A DNA stretch of 64,000 bases from NCBI GenBank assembly GCA_963565915.1, contig OY751492.1:682001-746000 (forward strand), written 5' to 3'. Below the pieces are notes generated by a model. That model was not told where the DNA came from. It ran no database searches and was given only the letters and a program-made list of their open reading frames with translations. Shown here in pieces: positions 43,784-55,595 of this stretch; the first letter of the stretch is position 1; each line of letters opens with the position of its first letter. Position numbers and translations under genes: made by a program. The stretch is from Entoloma clypeatum. Taxonomy: Eukaryota; Basidiomycota; Agaricomycetes; Agaricales; Entolomataceae.

Positions 43784-46700
43784 TTCTGCCGAAGTTACGA
43801 ATGAATCTGCAATGTCGACAGTAAAAGTTGTCAACCTACCGAAACTTACGAGTGACGGATCGAACTGGCTCCATTACGAGGAACGCATCGTTAATTTCGT
43901 GACCTCGAAGAAGCTTGCGCGTCATCTCGAAGGAACCGCACGTAAACCCGTGCAGCTCGAAGTTCGCAACGGGAAAATGTACCTCCCTGGATCTACGACG
44001 GAACTAACTGACGATGAAGTCGACACGCACTTGGACAAAACCGAGGATTACGCCTCTCGTGAGGCTACCGTCCGCGAAGTCTTCTACAGCACGGTCGACA
44101 AATCCACAATTACACAAATCAAAGGCAAAACCTCTGCTGCTGCTGTCTGGACAAAACTTCATAGTATCAACACGACGAAGGGTAACCTGTACCAGAACAG
44201 TCTCCTCGCTCAGCTCGCGGCGTCAAGACTCCTCGACGGTGGTAACATGCGAACTCACTTATCTCACCTCGAGAATATTCGCGAACGTCTCGCGAATCTC
44301 GGTACACCCCTTACCGATGCACAATTTGTCAGTTACATTCAGACATCCCTTATCCTTGTCCCCTCCTATAAACTGATCATTACTACCCTCTCGACGAACG
44401 CGGCCAAAAATGGGAGGAAGCTTACCTCGGCTACCCTCATCACACATCTTCAAATTGAAGCTGACACCGCCGCTATTGAGGACAGCATACACAAGTTGAA
44501 TGCGGCACTGGTTGCCGCGTATGCAAAGAGCTCCTCCTCGCAGTCGTCTGGCACATTGAAGGGTAAGGGGAAGGACAACGGAAAGGGAAAGTTGACGAAG
44601 ACTTGCAGCAACTGCAAAAAGACCGGGCATGTTAAGGAGAATTGCTTTTCGAAAGGAGGGGGAAAGGAGGGTCAAGCCCCAGACTGGTGGAAGAAACAGC
44701 AGGAGAAGGCAAAGGAGAGAGAGACGGGTGAAAACGCAAATGCCGCGTCGGATGCCTTGAAGCCTGATGGCTCATCTCAGACTCCGAATTATGCCTTCAC
44801 CGCGTCCATCCACTGTCCTCCTGATGGTCTGGAAAGCGGCGTGGAGCTTATTGCTCTCGCTGTTACATCTGGCCATGACCACACCGCCCTTGTTGCGTCT
44901 GTCGCGACCGACATCCTTCTCGACTGTGGTGCCACTAGCCACTTCTCTCCGGACAGGTCGAAGTTTACTAACTTTGAGGCAATCACGCCCGAGCCTGTCC
45001 ACGCCGCCGATGGACGAAGCTTTGATGCTATCGGCCGTGGCGACATTGTCATCTTCCTACCTTCACGCAACGGGGGGCCTGGCCTCCCAGTTACTCTAAA
45101 ACGTGTACTGTATGCGCCGCTAATGGCGTTTACACTGATTTCCGTCGCTGCAATGGATAGGGCAGGATGTTCTCTTATCATTGAGGATGGTGTCTGTACG
45201 ATTAGAGGCCCACAACCCGAACGTGCCGTTCTGGGCGTCGTACCTCGTATTCGAAATCTCTATCGTATCAACTCTCCTATCCCATCTCCCCACACCCTGC
45301 ATGCCAATGTCGCTGATGAAGCACTGTCCATCGATGACCTCCACCGGCGTCTTGGTCACGTTAACGTTCGGACTCTCCATGAGATGGTGTCCAAAGGCGC
45401 CATCGTGGGTGTACATATTGAGCCCACATCCGATCTCTCCTTCTGCACTGCCTGCGTGCAAGGGAAAATCCATCGAGCCGCTTTTCCAACGGAAAGCGAC
45501 ACAACTTACGAGGACTATGGTGATAAGGTCGTATCTGACCTGATGGGACCTATGAGCGTTGTCTCGCTCGGGGGGCATCACTACGTACACACCCACACCG
45601 ACCTCTCATTGCGCGAGCCACGCGTCACCTTTTTGAAGGTGAAATCCGAAGCCTTCTCGTCCTATACCCATTATGAGGCCTGGGTAAAGAGTCAGCGTGG
45701 CTCATCAGGGATCAAGATCCTTGGAACGGACTGTGGAGGCGAATTCACGAGTGCCGAGTTTTCAGCTCACCTTGCGAAAGCCGGGACGATACGCCACCTG
45801 AACGTTTACGATTCCCCGCAGTCGAACGGCATCTCTGAACGACTGAACCAAACCCTTGCCGAGTCAGCAAGGACTATGCTCATCGCGTCGGGACTGCCTA
45901 CCTTTATGTGGGCGGAGGCAATGCGTCATTCGGCGTGGATCCGTGCGCGTGTACCATCCCGGGCCTTGCCTGGCTGTATCACCCCACTCGAAAAGGCGAC
46001 AGGTGCAAAACCTGACTTGAGAGGCATCCTGGAATTTGGGTCAGTGGTGTGGGTAAAGAGCTTGAACGTTGGGAAACTTAATCCTCAAGCGCTCGAAGGA
46101 TGGTTTGTTGGGTATGATGAAGAGTCGAAGGGATATCGTGTCTTCTGGCATGGTAAGCACTCCGTTTCTGTTGAACGCGATGTGGTTTTCGACAGGAAAC
46201 TCCTTGTTGATGCCAAAAGCGAGGACGTCGTGGTTGAGGGAGGGAGTATCGATATTTCGGTTTCACCCACTCCTGCACCCATGTCAACGCCAGCGCCCAC
46301 GGTGCCTATTGTCACGTCAGCGCCAGCACCCGCAGAATCAATTGTCGACGCACCTGAAGTCCCCGTTGTCCCTGCTTCAAAACGCCGCAACTCTTGCGCT
46401 GGACTTCCCCAGTACGATCCTGCAACCTATGGCCGTGGAAGGCGCCGTCCTGCCACGAACGATACCGCCCTTGTCGTCGAAGATAACGGAGAGGGATTAG
46501 ACGGAAGCAATTTTGCTTCCGCCTCGGAGTTTGCCTTAGCAATCACAGGTGACCATCCCGTGATCCGAGAAGCACTTGATGGCCCCGAAACGGAACAATG
46601 GAGATCGGCGATCGAGGAAGAATTAACCCAATGTGAGAAACTGGGCACTTGGCAAGTCGTCCCACGTCCCGTCGACATGAACGTTATCCCATCTCGATGG

Positions 46701-48155
46701 GTACTCCGCCGCAAACGCGATGCGCTTGGGAACGTCTCCCGCTTCAAAGCCCGTTTTGTCGCCAAAGGATTTCGCCAGAAGTTTGGCGTCAATTATGTCG
46801 AAACTTTCGCCCCGACTGTCCGCCCGACCAGCCTCAAAGCACTCCTTGCCATTGCCGCGTCCAAGGGACCCAACGTTATCGTGGAGCAAGCCGACATTAA
46901 AAATGCTTACCTCAACGCATGGCTTGATGAAGATGAAATCATCCATACCAGCTTACCTGAATACTTCGAGGATTTCCGCGCTGACCTGCTAGCCGAAATC
47001 ATCAAAGCAACTGGATGCACAGACCTAGTTCTGAAGCTACTGAAGCCATTATATGGGACGAAGCAGGGGGCACATAACTGGTATAAGGAGTTGGTGCGAA
47101 TTTTGAGGATTTTAGGGTTCACAGTATGTCTTGCTGATGAGGCCGTGTTTTACCGTTTCGACAATCACAAATTCGTCATCCTTGCTGTGGCTACTGACGA
47201 CTTTACCATCTTTGCCGACTCCGCCGACTCATCTACCAAAATCAAGACCGAAATGCGCGAGTATTTCGAGCTTGTTGACCTCGGACCTATCAACTGGCTA
47301 CTTGGAGTCTCTGTTGAGCACGACATAGACGCACATACCATCTCTTTGGGTCAGGAGGCCTATGTCCTTCAGATCGTCGACCATTTCGGTTTACAAGATG
47401 CTCGTACCACTTCAACACCTATGGAACCTCATGTCGACCTTAGTCCCGACAGTCCAGCCATCTCGCCAACGCTCCTTATGCCCACCGAGAACACCAAATA
47501 CCGAGAGATGATCGGGTCACTCATGTACTGCGCTGTTATGACATGACCAGACATTGCCTACGCCGTATCAATCCTCTCTCAACACCTCGAGTCTCCTCAC
47601 ACGACTCACCTCACTGCCGTTACCCACGTCTTCCATTACCTCAAAGGAACGTCGACACTCAAGCTCGTACTTGGCGGCCCGAACCTGTCCATTCGCGCAT
47701 TTTCTGATGTGGACTGGGCATCTCAACTCCATCGTCACTCGATCTCCAGATACGCGATCTTCCTCGGATCCGGCCTCATCTCGTGGAGTACCAAAAAGCA
47801 ACCGATCATTACCCTCGAGTCAACAGAATCTGAGTACGTCGCATTGACTCATGTCGCGAAAGAGTTGATTTGGCTACATAAACTCCTTCGCGAGCTCCCC
47901 TTCTTCTACAACCTATCACTCCCCACTCTCCTCTTCTGCGACAATCAAGGCGCTATATGACTCTCAAAGGACGCGACTTACCATGCTCGAACAAAGCACA
48001 TCAACGTGCACTTCCATTTCATTCGACAAACAGTCTCGTCCGACGAAGTACAGCTCGACTATTGCCCTACGAACTTCATGGTCGCCGACACATTCACAAA
48101 GTCCCTCGCTCGCGTCAAGTTCGAGGACTTTCGCGTCAACATGGGACTGGAGTAA
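43776..48155 (+). pseudogene. gag-pol: copia Gag-Pol polyprotein with two TGA interruptions
   Basis: The frame starts MGPSAEVTNES at 43776, runs open for 1256 codons to TGA 47544, then continues in the same frame to a second TGA at 47958 and a TAA at 48153-48155. It encodes a UBN2-like Gag, the CCHC knuckle CSNCKKTGHVKENC (about 44603), a protease with LLDCGATSHF (44920), the integrase HHCC site (RRLGHVNVRTLHEMV ... CTACVQGK), the DDE core (GTDCGGEF, SNGISERLNQTLAESART), reverse transcriptase (WVLRRKRDALGNVSRFKARF, QADIKNAYLNAWLDEDEI, and the catalytic ATDDFTIF near 47195) and RNase H (SDVDWAS, ESTESEYVAL). At the two TGA sites relatives read T-R-PDIAYA and GAI-R-LSKDA, so both fit CGA-to-TGA change. 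The product should be lost after the reverse transcriptase unless the stops are read through. Confidence 0.93.
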
Positions 48156-48166
48156 CCGCGTTGAAA

Positions 48167-48177
48167 TCGAGGGAGGG
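48167..48177 (+). promoter_or_regulatory. polypurine tract of the copia element
   Basis: CGAGGGAGGGTG abuts the 3' LTR at 48178, the expected place for plus-strand priming. Confidence 0.7.
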
Positions 48178-48607
48178 TGTTGTGATATTTCAATACCCAA
48201 CGCTTCCGAGTTGCGAGCGCGTGTTCGATGCATGTTCGTGGCATAAGTATTTTTAACTTACATTCATATTTTATGAATGGCGCGTTGTTCTCGAGAAACG
48301 CGCCACTACGTTTCATCTTTGTATGATATACATTCATAACAGTCTCTACCTACCATCCTTACTTACATGTTCGCGTAGCTACGAGCTTTTTCTATTTAAG
48401 GTTTACTAAACCATACTCGCACCTCAGTTCGCTACCGCGGAACTGAGGTGTAAGTTCTACTTACCTTTCGTTACAGTCTTTTACTAACCCACCTTAGTGT
48501 TATTTATCTTAGGTATTTCAGACTTTCACTCAGTTCGCTACCGTGGAACTGAGGTTGTTATTTATCTTAGACCAATCGTAACATTGCTTCCACCCTTTAC
48601 AACTACA
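48178..48607 (+). repeat. 3' LTR of the copia element
   Basis: Same length as the 5' LTR (430 bp). The four differences seen are GTGGT/GTGAT, TTCGA/TTCAA, CTATG/CTACG and CCGCG/CCGTG. Three of them involve a CpG. Confidence 0.97.
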
Positions 48608-48612
48608 ACTCC

Positions 48613-49088
48613 CATGTGGCCATGCCCCTCCTGACCCTACCAACCCCCTCACATCCTCCCAATAATTTCCCAGCCTATTTGGGCCTCCATAACTCAAGAA
48701 AACTGTTTGAATGACAATACTGTACTATTATGACCAAGATGTTCAGTCACACATCACAGCCATTTTTTTCTGATAAATTTTTTTGAATTTTTTGAGATTT
48801 TGGGGCTTTGTTGGAAAAACTTTTTGATCATGTGCATGAACACCCGGTCGTAATAGTATAGTAAATATATTATAGTACTCGAGTACATACTATGAACTAG
48901 CTACATAACTATCCATTGATGTATGATTAGAGACAGATGAGGCCTCTCACCACCTCACAGTGATGTACCCTGAGATGGGGCATCAATTCCTGAGAAACGG
49001 AGAGCCAGGGGACACAAGAGGGAGATGGTGGGCTCGAGGGGGTGGGATGTGATGTGTGGGAGCATACACAATCACATATGGTGGTGTT
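48613..49088. other. spacer between two LTR elements
   Basis: Non-coding and T-rich in the middle; no ORF or repeat recognised. Confidence 0.5.
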
Positions 49089-49458
49089 TGTTATGCTTAA
49101 CAAACCGTTCCAAGGTTCGGGCAGAGTATGCAGGAAGTGGAAAGGCGAAGAGCAATGTGATTGCTAAATCTAAGGAATCTACTATAGTACAAGAGGTTTA
49201 TATAGGTACTGACTATAGGCGGTAGCGGATGAGTCAGTACTGCAGAAGGCAGTGCGCATGAGTAAGGCGACTGCGGAAGGCTATGTACAATGAGTCATAC
49301 ATACTGCGGAGCTGAGTAAAGCTACTGTGGAATGAGTCAGAGCGGTAACAAAGGGAATGGAAATAGATGTTGCGACATAATGTATTTGTAAGAGGGCGCC
49401 GAGCCGGGCCGATAAGCAAAAGTGATGACGTTGTCCGCATACCGTAGAGTCCGTAACA
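49089..49458 (-). repeat. LTR at the left (3' in element sense) of the chromovirus
   Basis: 370 bp. The outer 220 bp and the last 85 bp match the other LTR closely, but the middle (about 49290-49390) does not. The middle contains degenerate ACTGCGGAAGG repeats. Confidence 0.9.
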
Positions 49459-49492
49459 TGTTCCCCTCTTCAAGCTCTGTGTCCTCACAGAG

Positions 49493-49864
49493 TCATTGTC
49501 CCCATCCCTCGTTGTTGTTGGGATTGGACCAGTTCGGACTCTCCTTGAGGCTCCAATCATATATTAACTCCTTGTTGATGGCAACAGTGAGTTCGAGGCC
49601 TTTGATAGCCAGCCGAATACATCGATTTTCAATGACAAGGGTGCTGGTGTAATTTCCAAGAATTTGTTTTTCCTCGGGACTAGGAGCGATGGGGAGGTTG
49701 GACAACAGGTGAAGCCGGATATGCATCTGTTGATGAAGGAGGTTGGCAAGGGAAGTTTTGAGGGCATGGATTTGGTCTCTCATGGAGAGTGCTTCGTTCA
49801 TGAGGGCGGCAATGGCGGGGTTGATGTCGGTGGTGGAGGTGGAGGTAACGGTGGTGGTAGACAT
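49493..49864 (-). CDS. extra ORF after pol in the chromovirus
   Basis: An intact ORF of 123 codons between the end of the chromodomain and the 3' LTR, on the same strand as pol. It starts MSTTTVTSTSTTDINPAIAA, continues with a helical stretch (MNEALSMRDQIHALKTSLAN, LLHQQMHIRLHLL) suited to a coiled coil, and ends in an Asn/Trp-rich tail (PNWSNPNNNEGWGQ). There is no signal peptide or membrane segment, so it is not env-like. It is one of the few uninterrupted frames of the element. Function unknown. Confidence 0.6.
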   Translation of the reverse strand: MSTTTVTSTSTTDINPAIAALMNEALSMRDQIHALKTSLANLLHQQMHIRLHLLSNLPIAPSPEEKQILGNYTSTLVIENRCIRLAIKGLELTVAINKELIYDWSLKESPNWSNPNNNEGWGQ

Positions 49865-49996
49865 GGCGGCGAGGATGGTTGAGAGATAAAAGAAGAATGG
49901 GGAGGCTATATTGGGCAGGGAAGGGACTAGAGCGGAGAACTCGGTGTGTGGTTGACTGATGAGGTTGATACTGTCATGGATTTCAAAAATTGTCTT

Positions 49997-51550
49997 TTAT
50001 TGTGGGCATGACAGGTTCTGCCGATGGAAATCATGTATCAAATCTTGAGCGTTCTGAACATTAGTTCGAGGTTCCCATGTGTTCTCTTCTGGGCCATATC
50101 CTTCCCACTGGACGAGGTACTGGATCTTTCCACGGAACTTTCAAGAGTCTAGAATCATGGACACATGGTATTCTTCTTGTCCTTCGACAATGATCGGATC
50201 AGGGGCTGGTTTCTTCTTCTGGATGGCATACTTCGGGGTTTCGTATGGTGACAACAGGGTCTTGTTGAACACAGGGTGAATCATTTTCCAAGTCTTCAGA
50301 AGATCTGTCTGAGTGCATCAAGTTTCTTCGAGAGACGGTTAGTCCTGATGTTAGTCCCTTCCAGCCACACCTTGTCTCCGATGCGGTAGTTCCGAGATGG
50401 GCTCCGTCGTGTGTCAACTGTCTTCTTCATCTGATCCTGTGCCTGTTTCAGCACTGCATTGGCTTCTTCTCGTGCCTGTTTGAGTTTTTCCAAGAAGTCG
50501 TTGGCAGCTGGAATTCAACAATTGCGATCCATTCAGCCCAATCATCATGCAGATGGTTGACAAAGTTCATAAGAACACTTCTGTTTCCTGATGCAATCGT
50601 TCGGCCTGTCCATCACTCTGTGGATGGTATGCGGTGGACAGATTCCTTTTGATCTCTAATATGCAGCAAAGTATCTCCATGAACTTTGCGGCAAACTGTG
50701 GTCCCCTGTCACTGATGATCTTCTTGGGGATTCCGTGAAGCTTCCATATCTGATCCTGATAGATCTTGGCTAATCCTTCAGCCGATAATTCCACGGTTGT
50801 CGAAATGAGATGGAGCATCTTCGAATGTCTATCTGTGATGACCAGAATTGCATTCTTTTCATCGGATTCTGGTATCGGTCCCACAACATCAATCCCTATG
50901 TCTTCCCATGGATGACTTGGTGCTGCATGGGGGTGTAGCGGAGCATGTCGTTTCTGTCTGTTGATCTTGTTGTGTTGACAGGTGTCACAACCTTTTACGT
51001 ACTTCTTCACATCATGTAGGATGGTAGGCCACCAGTAGGTACAAGTGAGGAGTTTGTGCGTCCGATACTGTCCTGGATGTCCAGCCACTGGTGCATCATG
51101 TGACTCAAACATCAGTTCTTGACGCAGTTGTGGATCTGGTGGAACATAGACTCGTTCGCCTGCATATGTGATGCCATTTTCCTGTTGATACCAATGAGGA
51201 TTCTTCTTTAGACCCTGGGCTACTTCTGTCTCCATGCAGTTTGAACCCTTGATGCGTGTGATCCACGGATTTTCAATGGTTGTGACGTTTCCAATCTTGA
51301 TGGAATCAGATGTTTCACCCCCTTCAAAGAATTGTTCCTCCATGAACATCTCCATATGTACCACATCTTCTGATTCCAATCGTTTCAAGAATAGTCCTTC
51401 CTTGAGCATTTGGTCACTGTCTTGTGGTTCGAGTTCCGTTTCATACCAGGGTAATCGTGACAGGATGTCCACTTTTGCATTTGTCTTGCCAGGCACATGC
51501 CATAATTCGAAGTCATAGTCTTGTAACTTCATCTTCCAGCACCTTTGTCA
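49997..51550 (-). pseudogene. pol: integrase and chromodomain of the chromovirus
   Basis: From 51532 the frame reads the tether (LQDYDFELWHVPGKTNAKVD), the integrase zinc site (ESHDAPVAGHPGQYRTHKLL, then CDTCQHNK), the catalytic core (DIGIDVVGPIPES, ISDRGPQFAAKFME, SDGQAERLHQETE) and breaks at 50567 by a frameshift. It resumes in another frame (MNFVNHLHDDWAEWIA) and again at 50493 (GDKVWLEGTNI). The chromodomain follows: EEYHVSMILDS, a TGA for the expected arginine near 50145, then [20 protein letters not shown] and TWEP, ending at TAA 49997-49999. In related elements the chromodomain steers integration to heterochromatin. Confidence 0.9.
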
Positions 51551-53330
51551 TTGATTTAGGTCCTGAGAACAGCAGAAATACTCCAGGTTTTTGTGATCAG
51601 TTAAGATCTCAAAGCATTCCCTGGCTTCAAGCAGATAGTGTCTCCAGTCTTTCAGTGCCTCCATGACTGCCAAGAGCTCTTTGTTGTATATCTCATAATT
51701 TTGTTCAGCCGCGGACATGGTCCGCGACAAGAACGCAATAGGATGCCAGTTGTCGTCCTGTTTTTGAGAGAGTACAGCCCCAATTGCATAGCCTGATGCA
51801 TCGGTTTTGACCCTGAACTGTCCATCTGGTTTTGGGACTGGTGCCGATGTGATTGCCTGTATGAGACCTTCAAATGCCTTTTGTTCCGTTGGTCCCCAAG
51901 TAAATGTAGTGCCGCCTGTGAGCGCGGTAAGTGGTTTCGCGATGTTTGAGTATCCTTCAATGAAGCGCCGATAGAAGTTAGCAAACCCAAGGAACTTCTG
52001 GACTTCCTTTTTTGATGTGGGTGCTCGCCAGTTTTGGATCGTATCCACCTTCTCGGTTTCCATCTCGACACGTCCTTCACCAACGACATATCCCAATATG
52101 GGGCATTTCATTACTTCCCAGAAACACTTCTTTTCCTTCAGGAACAAGTCATTGTCCGATAGGATCTGCAGAATTTCTTCGGTGTTTTGTGCAAGTTCTT
52201 CCTTGGTTTCACCAATAACCACAATGTCATCCATGTAGATCACGCAGATGCGTCGGCGGATCTCGTCCCGGAATAGACTAGCCATCATCCGAGAGAATGT
52301 TCCCAGGGAGTTGCAAAGGCCGAAAAACATGACCAATGGTTCGAACAATCCTTGACTGGTGAGGAAGGCAGCCTTCCATTCATCGCCTTCCTTAATCCGG
52401 ACGTTGTTGTAACCCCACATGATGTCCATCTTATTGAAGTAGACTGCATCTTTCAGCATGTCCAAGAGATCGGAGATGCGCGGGAGTGGGAACTTGTCTT
52501 TGACTGTAAATTTGTTGACCATGCGGTAATCTTGTACCAATCGTTTGGAGCCATCCTTCTTGTTGATGAAGAAGCAAGGGGGCATAAGGGGATTTGGATG
52601 GGCGGATCTTTCCAGTTGCTAGACCCTCGTCGATGAATGCGTCCAATTCCTCTTGTTTCTTTTGTGTCATGGGGTATGTATTTCCCCCTAGTTCCTTTGG
52701 TGCGTCCAGTGTAAGTTCAATACCATGGTCCCATTCCCTTTTCTTCGGGATCTTATCAAAGTTCTCCTTCTCGAAGAGGTGAGCAAACCGATCAACATAT
52801 GAGGGTCGTTTGGTTGTGGGAGGTGGTGTGGGAGTGACAGCTTCCAGGATAGGGTCTCCAGGCTTCCATTTCTGATCCGACTTCTTGGGTGCATCTTTAT
52901 CGCACACTTCAACCATGCGCACCCGGTGTTTGTGACCATCAAGGTTAACCCTGAAATCCGAATGTTTGGTTTGGCATGTTGTTGGGCACCAGTTGAATGT
53001 TACAGCACCGGTTGTCCAATTGATCATAGGGTTGTGGTGGACCAACCAGTTATGTCCCAAGAGCATGTCTGTTCTCCCAATGTCCAGTACCATTGCTTCC
53101 ATGGTTTCCTGATGTGTTCCCAGATCCAGCTTGACTTCGGCAAGTTGGTTCGCTTTTTGTTGTCGATTTGGTGATCCATCCGCATTTAGAATTGCTATGG
53201 GCAGTATCCCTCGCGTGGGGAGGTTCTGTTCACATACTATTCTGGGATGGATGCATGTGCGTTCACATCCGCTGTCAACCTCAGGTCGGATAACCTTTGG
53301 TCCTCATCGTGTTTTGAGCTGAGCTAACAG
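51548..53330 (-). pseudogene. pol: protease, reverse transcriptase and RNase H of the chromovirus
   Basis: The protease begins near 53300 (RPEVDSGCERTCIHPRIV, with D-S-G) and runs through LLGHNWLVHHNPMINW. The polymerase starts near 52600 in a shifted frame (KDGSKRLVQDYRMVNKFT), with KMDIMWGYNNVRIKEGDEWK and the catalytic VIYMDDIVVIG near 52230. RNase H follows (KTDASGYAIGAVLSQKQDDN, TDHKNLEYF). The frame stops with TGA at about 51548, where relatives read LNQRQ, again arginine to stop. A frame change near 52590 separates protease and polymerase. Confidence 0.9.
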
Positions 53331-53482
53331 CCTGATTTCTCGTCTTCTCGGAGGTTTATCTCCCTTCACAATCTTAGTTGACACAGCAGCTTGCTTGGCA
53401 GGGATGACATAGGTTCTATTGTCTGCAGTCATACAAGGCAAGCAAGTCTGTTTAATAGATAAGGGTCGCGACTTAGCATCGT

Positions 53483-53827
53483 TTAATCGGACCCTTTGGG
53501 AAAATCCTTCTCATCGGCTTCTAAGATTGTGGTTTCATCATTCTCGGCATCTTCATCAGACACCTTCCTAACCCTTCCGGAGTTCTTGTTTGGCTTGCGG
53601 CAGTTGCGCGCAATATGGCCTTCTTGGTTGCAGTTGAAACACTTGCAACCATCTTTCTTCTTTGGAGCGCTGCAGTCCTTGGCAAGGTAACCAAAGCATT
53701 GACAGTTGTAGCAATGGGCTACTCCTGCTTTGTCAATTTCCATGGCCTTGCCCTGACCACCATAAGTGGTACCCGATCTGGTGCGCATGTCGCCGCCACC
53801 TCGGATGACCAGTGCATGTCCCTCCAT
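53483..53827 (-). pseudogene. gag: double zinc-knuckle part of chromovirus Gag
   Basis: Two CCHC-type knuckles, CYNCQCFGYLAKDC (with tyrosine at the usual histidine position) and CFNCNQEGHIARNC, separated by a Lys-rich linker. It is the same frame as the upstream capsid ORF, divided from it only by a TGA at 53828-53830 (NKG-stop-QMEG). Confidence 0.85.
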
Positions 53828-53830
53828 CTG

Positions 53831-54349
53831 TCATCCCTTGTTTCTGATCTCTTTTGCGTACTCGGAGTACATTTTGTCCTCACTTGCCACTTGTTCAGAG
53901 ATTCTGCGGTTGACGTTCTTTTCCAGGATATATTTCCCAGTTTCTTCACCAAGGTTTGACAGCTTCAAGAGCTCTTCAAATTCGTCCAAGAATTTGTCAA
54001 CGGTGCATTTCTCCTGTCTCAGGACTTCGAGTCTTGCTTTGGCAGCGACTGACTTGTTGGCGACAGAGAATGATGTTGCGATATCCTCTGAGAATCCTAG
54101 CCAGGTGATGTTCTCGTTGTCGACGGCAATGACATCTAACTTGTTACTGGCCCAGTGCCTGCCAGACCCTTCCATCATGCGGGATAGTACCGCAAGAATC
54201 TTCTGATCGTCTGTTAGGCTCTTTTGGAACCTGATGTATAGTTTGGTGGCTTTCCACCACTCGTCAAAGGTGTGTCTGTCCTTGAACATCCCAGGATCCT
54301 TGATGATCTTGGATGTATCCATCGTTTGTACTGCCAGAGTTTCTGCCAT
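53831..54349 (-). pseudogene. gag: capsid part of chromovirus Gag
   Basis: 172 codons starting MAETLAVQTMDTSKIIKDPG, with the capsid-like FDEWWKATKLYIRF and KFLDEFEELLKLSNLGEETG. It ends in the TGA that replaces an arginine before the zinc knuckles. Confidence 0.85.
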
Positions 54350-54351
54350 GT

Positions 54352-54936
54352 CTAGAGTCTGTGGAGAAGGAGAGGGGTCGGGTTGTTGGGATGAAGATGG
54401 GGTTCGGGATACACGTAAGGGTTGAAAATAAGTCCCTGTTCTAGGTGTCTGTTTGATATCTGACTGCGCGGAGTCAAAAGCAAATTTGTCAGGGGACTTG
54501 TCGGCAGAATCGGTGGCAAAACGTTCGGGGTATTTCCTTTGTAGATCTCTAAGGAATCTCTGTTCCTGTGCGTCTGTCGGTTGTGAGAAGGGGTCAAGTC
54601 TCTCGTTTCATGCCCAATGACCATACTCGGTCTCTTGTTCGGTGGTTGTGAAGTGGGTGTAGATCTGTTGCTTTGAGTACGACATGATGGTGCGGCCCTG
54701 GGACGTCTCGATGTGAGCGTCCTAATCAATCTTCTGATAATGGTTGTCTGGACACTGATAAACTCTCTGATCTCTGTGATCCAACCTGTCTGAGGTCCTT
54801 CTTGAACGTGAAAGCTTTCGAGTTTGTTCTGTCGGGTGTTGTAACACACGATCTGGTGTTGTCGAGCAAGATGGATGGTCTCTGCTATCTCGCCGTGGGG
54901 GCGATGCTCGTCGTTGTCTAGTTCTTCATCAAGCAC
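54352..54936 (-). pseudogene. leader ORF upstream of chromovirus Gag
   Basis: 194 codons in a different frame, ending 2 nt before the gag ATG. The first 60 residues (MLDEELDNDEHRPHGEIAET) are charged and protein-like; the rest is Pro/Ser/Arg-rich and may be off frame. It may be an N-terminal gag region put out of frame by an indel. Confidence 0.4.
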
Positions 54937-55140
54937 CTGCTGTAGGATGCGACGGATCTCCGATTCAATGTACTGCTGGATGAGTGTAAAATTGATACTG
55001 TCTCAAGGACTTAGCTCCTCCTGTTGGGCTTCTGGTGATGCGAATGGGTTACTGGTGAAGTCTTCAAAGAAGCACGACGTCTTGACTCATCTGGTAGTTG
55101 CTCTCTTTGCTCTGGGAGAACCTAACGAGATTTAGCAACT

Positions 55141-55543
55141 TGTTATGCTTAACAAACCGTTCCAAGGTTCGGGCAGAGTATGCAGGAAAGTGGAAAGGCG
55201 AAGAGCAATGTGATTGCTAAATCTAAGGAATCTACTATAGTACAAGAGGTTTATATAGGTACTGACTATAGGCGGTAGCGGATGAGTCAGTACTGCGGAA
55301 GGCAGTGCACATGAGTAAGGCGACTGCGGAAGGCTATGTACAATAAGTAAGCTGACTGCGGAAAGCGAGTCAGCGCAGGAGCGAAGTATACTAAAGGGGC
55401 TGACGAAGTAAAGGTAGTGAGTCAGACTGGGAATTGAAGCTTGCGGAAGTAGATATTAGACATGGTAAGCTCGTAAGAGGGCGCCGAGCCAGGCCGATAA
55501 GTAAAAGTGATGACATCGTCCGCATACTGTAGAGTCCATAACA
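55141..55543 (-). repeat. LTR at the right (5' in element sense) of the chromovirus
   Basis: 403 bp. It matches the left LTR at both ends but has a different and longer middle (about 55346-55475) with repeats of GACTGCGGAA type. Confidence 0.9.
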
Positions 55544-55595
55544 GTGGGGGGGCTGGCGGGCTTCTTGGTGGGGTTGATGGTGGTACACAAATGTG

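Larger units (their letters stand above)
43337..48612 (+). mobile_element. Ty1/copia LTR retrotransposon, nearly intact
   Basis: Two 430-bp LTRs (43342-43771 and 48178-48607) bracket a gag-pol frame and are flanked by the 5-bp target duplication ACTCC (43337-43341 and 48608-48612). The LTRs begin TGTTGTG and end TACAACTACA and differ at four sites that I could find, so the insertion is recent. The domain order protease, integrase, reverse transcriptase, RNase H marks the copia group. Only two in-frame TGA codons (47544 and 47958) interrupt the polyprotein, each where arginine is expected. Confidence 0.97.
49089..55543 (-). mobile_element. Ty3/gypsy chromovirus, full length but mutated
   Basis: LTR-like ends at 49089-49458 and 55141-55543 bracket a minus-strand gag-pol with two zinc knuckles, protease, reverse transcriptase, RNase H, integrase and a C-terminal chromodomain. 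An extra ORF lies after pol. Both LTRs start TGTTATG and end TAACA in the plus direction. The flanks are GTGTT and GTGGG, so a target duplication is at best partial. A purine tract (GAAGAGGGG on the minus strand) lies just inside the left LTR, as expected for a PPT. Several TGA stops replace arginines and at least two frameshifts are present, so it is not autonomous now. Confidence 0.93.
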
